NCBI GenBank assembly: GCA_963576725.1
Contig: OY755237.1
Coordinates: 52,270,253-52,334,252 of the forward strand
Length of the DNA stretch: 64,000 bases
Reading direction: 5' to 3'
From: Azorinus chamasolen
Taxonomy: Eukaryota > Mollusca > Bivalvia > Cardiida > Solecurtidae
Shown one piece after another: positions 12,201 to 24,200 of this stretch. Within the stretch, counting starts at the first letter, position 1; each line of letters opens with the position of its first letter. The notes beneath the pieces are model-generated. The model was not told where the DNA came from and searched no databases. It was given only the letters and a program-made list of their open reading frames with translations. The translations under genes and the position numbers were made by a program.

Positions 12201-15200
12201 ATTTGCATAGATTTGCATTATTTTTTTAAGGACAAGGGCCATAACTCCGAAACAACAAATCAAATGATCCTCAGAATCGACTTAGCTTCAGGTCTTGATG
12301 CATTAAACATGTGTATGAAGTTTCATTAATATCTGTCAAACAGTTTTGCCAGAGAACGGCGGACAAACTACATTGTATATGCATATATTTGCATTATTTT
12401 TTAGGAAAAGGGCAATAACTCCAAAACGAAAAATCAAATAAACCTCAAAATCGACTCCGCATCAGATCTTGATGCATGAAACATTTTTGTGAAGTTTCAT
12501 TAATATCTCTCAAATAGTTTTCCCAGAAAACAGCGGACAAACTATTTGCATTTTTTTTTTAAGGACAAGGGCCATAACTCCGAAACGAAAAATCAAATGA
12601 TCCTCAGAATCAATTCAGTTTCAGATCTTGATGCATTAAACATTTGTGTGAAGTTTCATTAATATCTCTCAAATAGTTTTCCCAGAAAACTGCGGACAAA
12701 CTGTTTGCATATTTTTTAAGGACAAGGGCCATAACTCTGAAATGAAAAATCAAACGAACCTCAGAATCAACTCAGCTTCAGATCTTGATGCATTAAACAT
12801 TTGTGTGAAGTTTCATTAATATCTCTCAAATAGTTTTCCCAGAAAACAGCGGACAAACTATTTGCATGTATTTGCATTATTTTTTAAGTAAAAGGGCCAT
12901 AACTCCGAAACGACAAATCAAATGAACCTCAGAATCGACTCAGCTTCAGATCTTGATGCATTAAACATTTGTGTGAAGTTTCATTAATATCTGTCAAATA
13001 GTTTTCCCAGAAAACAGCGGACAAACTATTTGCATAATTTTTAAGGACAAGGGCCATAACTCTGAAAGGAAAAATCAACTGAACCTCAGAATCAACTCAG
13101 CTGCAGATCTTGATGCATTAAACATTTGTGTGAAGTTTCATTAACATCTGTCAAATAGTTTTCCCAGAAAACAGCGGACAAACTAAATGTTGACGGACGA
13201 ACGAACGAACGAACGAACGAACGAACGGACGGACGGACAGGGCCACGACAATATACGACCACCTTTATTAGGTGGGCGTATAAAAATGATATGAGAGTTA
13301 TCTCACTGATATGCACAACTACACACCAGTATCTATCATTCCTGAAAGTTTGAAGAAATTATGTTGAAAAATAAAGGAGGAGTTAGTTGCACAAGAAATT
13401 GCTACCCGAAACTATCAAAGGGCAATAACTCCAGAATGAAAAATGATATGAGAGTTATCTCATTGATATGCACAACTACACATCAGTATCTATCATTCCT
13501 GAAAGTTCGAAGAAATTATGTTGAAAAATAAAGGAGGAGTTAGTTGCACAAGAAATTGCTACCCGAAACTATCAAAGGGCAATAACTCCAGAATGAAAAA
13601 TGATATGAGAGTTATCTCACTGATATGCACAACTACACATCAGTATCTATCATTCCTGAAAGTTCGAAGAAATTATGTTGAAAAATAAAGGAGGAGTTAG
13701 TTGCACAAGAAATTGCTACCCGAAACTATCAAAGGGCAATAACTCCAGAATGAAAAATGATATGAGAGTTATCTCACTGATATGCACAACTACACATCAG
13801 TATCTATCATTCCTGAAAGTTTGAAGAAATTATGTTGAAAAATAAAGGAGGAGTTAGTTGCACAAGAAATTGCTACCCCAAACTATCAAAGGGCAATAAC
13901 TCCAGAATGAACAAGAGTACCGCATACGGTACATAATACGCCCACTTGCAAACTTTCTCTGATTCAACATGCCTTATGGCCATCCTCATATTTGCATAGA
14001 TTTGCATTATTTTTTTAAGTGCAAGGGCCATAACTCCAATACAACAAATCAAATGATCCTCAGAATCGACTTGGCTTCAGGTCTTGATGCATTAAACATG
14101 TGTATGAAGTTTCATTAATATCTGTCAAACAGTTTTGCCAGAAAACAGCGGAAAAACTATTTGCATATATTTGCATTTTTTTAAGTAAAAGGGCCATAAC
14201 TCTGAAACGACAAATCAAGTGAACCTCAGAATCGACTCAGCTTCAGATCTTCATGCATTAAACATTTGTGTGAAGTTTCATTAATATCTCTCAAACAGTT
14301 TTCCCAGAAAACAGCGGACAAACTATTTGCATATATTGTAAGGACAAGGGCCATAACTCTGAAATGAAAAATTAGATGAACCTCAGAATCAACTCAGCTT
14401 CAGATCTTGATGCATTTAACATTTGTGTGAAGTTTCATTAATATCTGTCAAATAGTTTTCCCAGAAAACAGCGGACAAACTAAATGTTGACGGACGAACG
14501 AACGAACGAACGAACGAACGAACGAACGAACGGACGGACGGACAGGGCCACGACAATATACGACCACCTTTATTAGGTGGGCGTATAAAAATGATATGAG
14601 AGTTATCTCACTGATATGCACAACTACACATCAGTATCTATCATTCCTGAAAGTTTGAAGAAATTATGTTGAAAAATAAAGGAGGAGTTAGTTGCACAAG
14701 AAATTGCTACCCGAAACTATCAAAGGGCAATAACTCCAGAATGAAAAATGATATGAGAGTTATCTCACTGATATGCACAACTACACATCAGTATCTATCA
14801 TTCCTGAAAGTTTGAAGAAATTATGTTGAAAAATAAAGGAGGAGTTAGTTGCACAAGAAATTGCTAACGGACGGACGGACGGACGGACATGCTAACAAAT
14901 GGGTAGTTGTGTGACTTTTTCCTTTGATCTTTTCTTGTGGGACTAGTCCCACAAGAAAAACTATTTTTGGCTCTAACTTTGGAAAAGAATGATCTGGAAG
15001 CTAACCCTAACCCTAACCCTATGTCCCACAACTGGCCAGGTTAATGTCACAAGAAATGGCCAGGTTAATGTCACAAGAGATGGCCAGGTTAATGATTTTA
15101 CTTGTGCGACTAGTTAGAAAAAGTCACATAACTACCCATTGGTGAGTGCGGACGGACGGACGACATGCGCCATACCATAATACGTCCCTTCGGGCGTATA

Positions 15201-18200
15201 AAAAGGAAAGATCATTGCTAATGTTTAATCTGTCTGGAAAAAATAGTTTAGTAAGTCAATTACTTTTACTGTATTCTGTCATTTCATGCAATAATGGAGC
15301 TATCTGCTTGTCATAGAACTCCTGCTCTTCTTGAGTATCATCCTCTCTACGCCCAGCACTCCCTGTAAATGAAAGAAAAAGTTCTTAAAGCAACACTCCA
15401 GCATTTCGCTTTATACTAAAAATGCCTACTTTTATTAGAAAGAATAAATCCAGTTATTCAATATAGCCAAAATAAGAGCACATGAAGCCCATATGAAAGC
15501 TCATCTGTTTGACCCTTTACCCGATAGAGACTCCTTTTGATGTCATTGCAAACAACACACCCAGATCAGATAGCCCCTGTAGGGGCCGTCTGATCAGGAG
15601 CTGCTGTTTATGATGTAATATAGGTTTGATTCTACAGTTTCTGCCATAATAAAAAGTTTACTTGTTTATAATGAAATTATAAAAAATTCAGATAATAAAT
15701 ATGAATTAAATTAGGGCTATTCCAGGAAAATCTCCCGGGGGGGGGGGGGGGGGGGGGGGGGGTAGGGTAGGAACGACAGCCTGTTAAAATTACCTTGGTG
15801 GGGGTGCAAAAGAAATTTTAATTCTGTTGGTGGGGGTGGAAATTTGATTAAAGTTGGGGTGGAAATTTGATTAAAGTTCTATTGGTGGGGGGTATTTCAA
15901 CATCAGAAATTAAATTGACGGGGTGATTTGTCAAGTTGAACGCTTCATGCAAGCCGTTTTCTTCGACAATAATGAAAATTAACAGAAAACCTTTTTCTGA
16001 CACGAACTCCCGCGAAAATTCTGTTGTCTGAATATTGTGGACGCATGCAATTTTTAGTCCTGATCATCTAGACGCTTATCTGATCACACTTCCATAATGA
16101 CCGGCTGATTGATTCAGACTAGACCGTGAAAAAGTACTAAGACACCGGTAGTCTCAACCAATCACTGTTCTTGCTTCTCGATGGAAAAGCCCGGATGAAC
16201 AAAACAAAATAAATAAACCGAAAATAGACCTAAATAACACCCAAAAGACATTGACAGGATTTTTTTTAATAAAACACAGAGTCCTAGCAGTAGCACAGGT
16301 ACATGTAGTGAATCCGAGGTCGGCGAAGAGAAAACTACTTGCAATAACAGAACCACTGAAGCATGTATGATGTCAGCAGGACGAAGTGAAAGACTGTCAG
16401 ACTAATGCACAAATGTGGCAATACACTGGGCTGTCATTTGGGTTTGCAAGTCGGCATGACAAAAAGTAATTGCATAAATGTAAAAATATATTTATTTATT
16501 TATTGGAAGGGGGGTGTGTTAATTTAAATTCTCTAGGTGTGGGGTATATTATGAATTTTTATTCTCTTGGTGGTGGGGTAAAAATAATTAAAATTCTATT
16601 GGTGGTACCCCTAATTTAGACTTTCGTTCCTACCCCCTCCAGGGAGATTTTCCTGGAATAGCCCTTATCATTTCTTATATGATTATTCTGATTGCTCCTA
16701 CAGAAGCAATTTTCATTATTCCATATAATAATTTAATGTCAATTTATATTTTTCTTATGATATAAAATCATCTAATTTCAATGGGATGTTGATATACTAT
16801 CAACCTCAAACATCTACATAAAACAAAAGACAACATTTCTAAAAGAATTCTTGTATGTTAACCAGAGGCCAGGACATCTCACTTTTCATTGTCACAGCAC
16901 TCATGATCACAGAAAATTTTGTGACAAAACTTTCAAGCATTTCGTGAAAATTGGTTCAAATTTGATAAAAAATCTATAAGTTATGGTACCTAATCAAATA
17001 TTATAAGTCAGGTAAAGCCTATGTTTGTTGCCAATTGAACCATTCTCTCATTGATAAAACAAGAGGGCCAGAATGGCCCTGAAGCGCTCACCAGACAATC
17101 AGAGGAGAAATTTTTCAAAATTTTCACTATATGTTTCTATAGAAAACTAGCCTGCCCTGGGGCGGGGCCAATTTTGACCCAAGAGGCACAATTTATATAA
17201 CTTTTGTAGAGGATCTGAACATGATGCTATGTGCCAAATATGAAAGCTGAGAACCTTCCAGTTTCAGACGAGAAGATTTTCAAAGTTTTCACTATATGTT
17301 TCTATTGAAAACTGGCTGCCCCTAGGGCGGGGCCAATTTTGACCCCAAGGCCATAATTTATATAACTTTTGTAGAAGACCTGAACATGATGCTATGTGCC
17401 AAATATGAAAGCTGAGAACCTTCCAGTTTCAGAGAAGAAGATATTCAAAGTTCTATTGGAAACTGCCCACCCCTGGGGTGGGGCCAATTTTGACCCCGGG
17501 GGCATAATTTATGTAACGTTTGTGGAAGACCTGAACATGATGCTATGTGCCAAATATGAAAGCTGAGAACCTTCATGTTTTTAGAGGTGAAGGTTTTCAA
17601 AGTTTTCACTATTTGTTTCTATTGAAAACTGCCCACCCCTGGGGCGGGGCCAATTTTGACCCTGGGGCCATAATTTATATAACTTTTGTAGAGGACCTGA
17701 ACATGATGCTCTGTGCCAAATATGAAAGCTGAGAGCCTTCCGGTTTCAGAGAAGAAGATTTTCAAAGATTTCACTATTTGTTTCTATTGAAAACTGCCCA
17801 CCCCTGGGGCGGGGCCAATTTTGACCCCGGGGCCATAATTTATATAACTTTTGTAGAGGACCTGGACATGATGCTCTGTGCCAAATATGAAAGCTGAGAG
17901 CCTTCCAGTTTAAGAGAAGAAGATTTTAAAAGATTTCACTATTTGTTTGTATTGAAAACTTCCCACCCCTGGGGCGGGGCCAATTTTGACCTCGGGGGCA
18001 TAATTTATATAACTTTTGTAGAGAACCTGAACATGATGCTATGTGCCAAATATGAAAGCTGAGAGACTTCCAATTTCAGAAGAAGATTTTCAAAGATTTC
18101 ACTGTTTGTTTCTATTGAAAACTTCCCACCCCTGGGGCGGGGTAATTTTGACCCCGGGGGCATAATTTATATAACTTTTGTAGAGGACCTGAACATGATG

Positions 18201-21200
18201 CTATGTGCCAAATATGAAAGCTGAGAGCCTTCCAGTTTCAGACAAGAAGATTTTCAAATATTTCACTATTTGTTTCTATTGAAAACTGCCCACCCCTGGG
18301 GCGGGGCTAATTTTGACCCCGGGGGGCATAATTTATTTAACTTTTGTAGAGGACCTGAACATGATGCTCTGTGCTAAATATGAAAGCTGAGAGCCTTCCG
18401 GTTTCAGAGAAGAAGATTTTCAAAGATTTCACTATTTGTTTCTATTGAAAACTGCCCACCCCTGGGGCGGGGCCAATTTTGACCCCTGGGCCATAATTTA
18501 TATAACTTTTGTAGAGGACCTGGACATGATGCTCTGTGCCAAATATGAAAGCTGAGAGCCTTCCAGTTTAAGAGAAGAAGATTTTAAAAGATTTCACTAT
18601 TTGTTTGTATTGAAAACTTCCCACCCCTGGGGCGGGGCCAATTTTGACCTCGGGGGCATAATTTATATAACTTTTGTAGAGAACCTGAACATGATGCTAT
18701 GTGCCAAATATGAAAGCTGAGAGACTTCCAATTTCAGAAGAAGATTTTCAAAGATTTCACTATTTGTTTCTATTAAAAACTTCCCACCCCTGGGGCGGGG
18801 CTAATTTTGACCCCGGGGGCATAATTTATATAACTTTTGTAGAGGACCTGAACATGATGCTATGTGCCAAATATGAAAGCTGAGAGCCTTCCAGTTTCAG
18901 ACAAGAAGATTTTCAAATATTTCACTATTTGTTTCTATTGAAAACTGCCCACCCCTGGGGCGGGGCTAATTTTGACCCTGGGGGGCATAATTTATTTAAC
19001 TTTTGTAGAGGACCTGAACATGATGCTCTGTGCCAAATATGAAAGCTGAGAGCCTTCCAGTTTCAGACAAGAAGATTTTCAAAGATTTCACTATTTGTTT
19101 CTATTGAAAACATGGAACCCCTGGGGCGGGGCCAATTTTGACCCAGGGCCATAATTTATATAACTTTTGTAGAGGACCTGTACATGATGCTATGTGCCAA
19201 ATATGAAAGCTGAGAGCCTTCCAGTTTCAGAGAAGAAGATTTTCAAAGATTTCACTATTTGTTTCTATTGAAAACTGCCCACCCCTGGGGCGGGGCCAAT
19301 TTTAACCCCAGGGTCATAATTTATATAACTTTTGTAGAGGACCTGAACATGATGCTATGTGCCAAATATGAAAGCTGAGAACCTTCTGGTTTCAGAGGAG
19401 AAGATTTTCGAACACCGGAAAACTCGTTCACTACCCTTAATTCGAACTAATTCTACGGTCCCAACTCCTTCCTTCTTAAATTCTATATGTTCGACCTCGG
19501 ATAATTCGACCATGCGAAACTCGAACTCATCTCCCGGTCCGCTAATTAATAAAACAGTGCAAAGCACCTTTGATAATTCGAACCGTTGTCTTACCTGTAT
19601 GGATGTGCATCGAACCGAAGATTCACACCTCTCAGGCGACTATCTCAGCTCGCCGATAATTACGTGATTGGTAGACAATGGGTGAAAGTGTGATGTTTTA
19701 TCAAGGTGTTAAAATGCAAATTTGTGTGTTTGTGAAGGTTGTTTTGAGCTAACATTGACTGTCATATCGTAGGGCTATAACACGATCGAAAAGTTTAAAC
19801 TTCATCATTCACAATGGCAGAAATAACAGTTAAACGAATATATTTGTTCTCCTCTGTTTTTATCCGTGAATGTTAAACAAGTGAGTTAAATTATGGCCCT
19901 AAATTCGAATCAACATACGAAAACACAAGGAATAGTTTGTCCCCAAGACTGGTCTGTTGCAACCGTCTACATAATGTAATTTTACCAATTTTGTGTGTTC
20001 TCGTAGATATTTAAATGGGCTGTAGACCGTTGTGTACATAAATCGAGACAATGATGATAGGTCGTTCAGTCCCGGTTTTTAACCAGATCAAAATGGCGAG
20101 ATATGTACATAGCATAGATACGTTCATGGTAGAATCACAAAATTTGGAATAATGGGACGATGTTTTTATAGAATTATGGGTTGCATTTGTATTTTCATAG
20201 TATTGCAAAGGCAGCAAAACAGTGAGTTTTGTTATAGAAGTTTGTTTATTCATTTTCGACATGAAAATAATTTATCCTCAAACTCACGTTCGAACAATTT
20301 CTGTACCATTTGCTACCAAACGAATATGAGACTCGGATCTTTCGAACCACCCTTAATTCGAACTAAAATTTATGGTCCCCAAGGTGTTCGAGAGATCGGG
20401 GTTTTACTGTATATGTTTCTATTGAAAACAAGGCATCTCTGGGGCGGGGCCAATTTTGACCCCAGGGGCATAATTAATATAACTTTTGTAGAGGACCTAA
20501 AGATGATACTATGTGCCAAAGATGAAAGCTGAGAACCCTGTAGATTCAGAGGAGAAGATTTTTAAAGGTTGAAATTGTTGACGACTGACGACGCACGACG
20601 CATGCCGACGGACATCAGGCAATCACAAAAGCTCACCCTGAGCACTTTGTGCTCTGGTGAGCTAAAAAAATGAAGTCTGTTCAAATCTGATGCAGAACAA
20701 TTTTGCTTAAATCTGCTTAATTTTTGGAGAAACTACTGATAAAAGTGTCCAACAGCTTATTTCTTGATGAGATATCAAGTTACTGGTTTCATTCGAATCC
20801 AAGCACTTTAACCCATTCCCTCATAGGCTATTTTTAGATCCAATCAATTTGTATAAATCTACTGAAAAGGAGCATTAACTAGAGAAAAATTTTTTTTTTA
20901 GAATTTTGTAGTTGTGAAACCATTGTGATAAATAAAGCATTTGCTCCTAAGGAGCAAATGCTCTATTTATCACAATGGTTTCAAAAAGTGACCTTTACAG
21001 AGGTGAAGAAATGCGTATTTATGGAGGAAAGGGTTAAAAATGTCAGCAAATATCTAGCTTAGCATGATGAGAGTTTAGCTTTCCCCATAAAAATAATGGG
21101 AATTTCTTCTGAATTCTAAGGACTACATGCATTCTGCAAATTACCCCAGAGCAATTTTTGACCATTTTAACACATAACAATTTGTCAGATTATCGTTATT

Positions 21201-24200
21201 GTTTTACAGGATTTAACTACCGGTATGCATACTTGAGAGCCTTCAAACACGCCACCCCCATTATTTCTTAAGTTACTCTTACCTTTTTTAACTATAACTA
21301 AAGCACTATATCCATTCAACCTGAGAGTATGCCACAACTTGAGTGTTTGGACGGTATTGTGAAAATCACTGAACATTGACTGACTTACCTCCCCTACTGC
21401 CAGCACTTGAAGTTCTCTTTGTCCCCCCACTGCCAACTCTCTCCTCCCCTTCCTTACCAACAGCGGTCCTCTTAGATCCACCACTGCCCAGTCTCTCCTC
21501 TAATTCATTTCTGTAAGTGAAAGCTGACAATAAATAATGAGATAAATATACAGGGTTGTAGATCAAAGTGCACAATGAACTATCACAATGTCTCACTGCT
21601 CTGACAGCCAAACCCTAACATGCTGCAACTCATTAGAATCATCTCAGAGATGTTACAGCAGTTGGGCTGTTTTTAACCCATTACCTCTTAGGCTATTTTT
21701 AGATACAACCTCTTTGAATAAATCTAACGAAAAGGAGCATTAACTAGAGAAAAGGAAAATTTTAGAATTTTGTAGCTTGAAACCATTGAGATGAATAGAG
21801 CATTTGCTCCTATAGGAGCAAATGATCTATTTATCACAATTGTTTCACAAAGTGACTTTTACAGAGTCATCAAAAGTCGTCAATATGAGGGAATGGGTTA
21901 ATATGAAGATGCTAGTTGCATTCTTGCAGCTCAGTGAGACCTCACTTTTAACACCTATGGAAACAGAGTAGACCCTGCTAAGATGGCTCATGTAGGAACC
22001 CCATGATTATGGCCTGCTCAGTTTGCCTGAGTTTATATAGATATGATTCTACACTGCCTGCCAGGACCAAACATTCCAGAGTTAATAGTCATTATAAAAC
22101 GTCAGCTAATGTACATTCTTGTGTCATTATTTCTTACATGAATATTTATGGAGTAAAGGGTTAAGCTAAGGTAAGTTACTTTAACTGTAAAGACAGTAAT
22201 TTTGATTGATACCGACCTTACTGTTGGTGTTGTAACTGCAGCAGCACTTGGGGCTCTATGAGGTGGGGCCTCTATCCCATCTCCCTCCCCCCTCTCCTCC
22301 ACTGGCAATGGGGTTCTCTCTTTGGACCCACTGTGAGCTCGCCTGGTGGCTTCTGGGGGTGTAAACTCTGCATCTGTTGATAACACTGAATTTTTTAAGA
22401 AAAACTAATAGAAAAAGTAGTTAACAAGAGCATTGTATGCGGATACCAACACCCGTCTGTTTGAATGTAGCCCTTGTGATGGTGAACAAATGATTGAAGT
22501 TTCATAAGATTTGCATGAATAGTGAAGTAATAGCCAACGGCAACGACAATGTGGACGCCAGAGTAATGATAATAGCGCATATTTTTTTCTCCTATAAGTA
22601 GATGTGCTAAAAATCATCATAAAATCATCATATTCAATAACTTGAAATAAAAGCAATCAACCCAAAATATACAATGTTAATTGGTTGTTTTTATGTCTAA
22701 GGAGCAGAAGAACACTTTCCCTAATATAAATGCTTTTTCACCCATTTGTAAACAGAGTAGACCCATATCAGACAGCTCCTGTGGAGACGTCTGATCAGGG
22801 TTTGCTCGGTTTGCTATATGTTTCTATTGAAAACTGGCCACCCCTTGGGCGGGGTCAATTTTGACCCCAAAGGCATAATTTATAATACTTTTGTACAGGA
22901 CCTGAACATGATGATATGTTGATATGTGCTAAAGATGAAAGCTGAGAACCTTCCAGTTTCAGGAGAAGATTTTCAAAGTTTTCACTATACAAGGGGTGTT
23001 CCAAAAATAATGTCACTTGCATCGGTGCTCATATAGCGGAAGTGCTTTTGTTCATTTTAATTTGCTCTGCCCTTCAAAATACTCTCCGCCAGCCAGAATA
23101 CACCTTTTTAGCCGGTCAATCCATTTTTGGAAGCATTTTTCATACTCTTCAATGGGGACACCCATCAGACACTGATAAACAGCAGATCCAAGGGCATTTC
23201 TCGAATTGTATCTCCTTCCAGATAAATGATATTTAAGTTTTGGAAAGAGAAAATAGTCGCAGGGGGCCAAGTCTGGCGAATACGGAGGGTGCGGAAGGAC
23301 GGTAACCTTCTCTGACTCCAAAAAGTCAGTCACAATACGTGCCTTGTGAGCGGGTGCATTATCATGCAAAAGTCGGACATACTTAAGTCCTGTTTTGGGG
23401 CGGCTACTTTTGTAGTAGTTCTTCAATTTTCTCAGAACAACGTTTTTATAGAACTTGCCTGTGACCGTTCTGCCTTTTGACCCGTATTAGTGAAAAAATA
23501 GCATACAAAACCTTCTTTACCGTTCGTATTCGTTTGGCAATACTTGGGCGTCTGGCATTTTTAGTGGCCCATATTCGGTTGGAAACCTTCCGCTTTGGTT
23601 CAAAATAATACACCCAGGTCTCATCACCAGTGACTATATTATCAAAAGCCTTTTTACTATATTTTGGGTACATTTTGAGAAGTTTTTTTGCCATTGTTAC
23701 ACGCGTCTTCTTTTGCTCATCCGTTAACAAATGGGGTATCCATCTAGCATTTATCTTTCTAACTTTTAGGTGTTTCTTCAAAATTGCATGAACTCTTGCT
23801 AACGACAAGTTTGTCATTCGAGCCAATTGTCTTACGGTGAATCGAGCATCAGTTTTGAGGATATTTCGGATTTTTTTCTGTTACCTTTGGTCGTAGTTGT
23901 TGCAGGACGACCTGGGCGAGCAGCATCTTTCAGTTGCTGCTGCCCAGCACTAAATTTAGCTACCCACCTACAAACAGTCCTGTGGGACATTTGGCCCTCC
24001 CCATAAATGTCACACACCTCGCGGTGAATATCTACAGCCTTTATGCCGAGTAATGACCTACCTTTTATATAGGCCCTAATTTCAAGAACATTTTCAGCTC
24101 GTTTTCCTGTCATTTTGTGTATAGTCTAACGAATAGGCTATGAAACGATGTACACTGTACCCAGGCAAGTGAACGTGTGGACGAGATATTTACCTGTGTC

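Larger units (their letters stand above)
10921..15202 (+). mobile_element. HLE-delta, composite element with 157-bp tandem core
   Basis: The 5' end is 'acaagagcaccgcaagacgg' and the 3' hairpin is 'acgtcccttcgggcgt'. The core is an array of 157-bp units (starts at 10971, 11128, 11285, 11442, 11599 and again from about 13285) containing 'aaaataaaggaggagttagt'. The array is broken by two related nested elements (11682 and 13911) and, in the ACGG tract, by a foldback at 14898-15140. There is no coding capacity. It lies in the ARMC2 intron between exons 6 and 7. Confidence 0.75.

Noticed and set aside
15000..15022. True telomere or chromosome end
   Set aside because: Only 3.5 CCCTAA units are present, inside a foldback element in an intron.
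20152..20532. Open reading frame of 126 codons
   Set aside because: It runs from a pogo-like element into an HLE-alpha unit, has no known domain, and its C-terminal part is repeated in every alpha unit.
17060..20664. Possible CRISPR-like array from regularly spaced repeats
   Set aside because: The units are about 165-bp contiguous tandem repeats without unique spacers, in a eukaryotic transposon.
22217..22222. Alternative ARMC2 exon 4 donor ACA|GTAAGG
   Set aside because: It looks stronger but would enter exon 5 in phase 0 and hit TGA at once. The GTAAG|GTCGGT donor keeps the frame.
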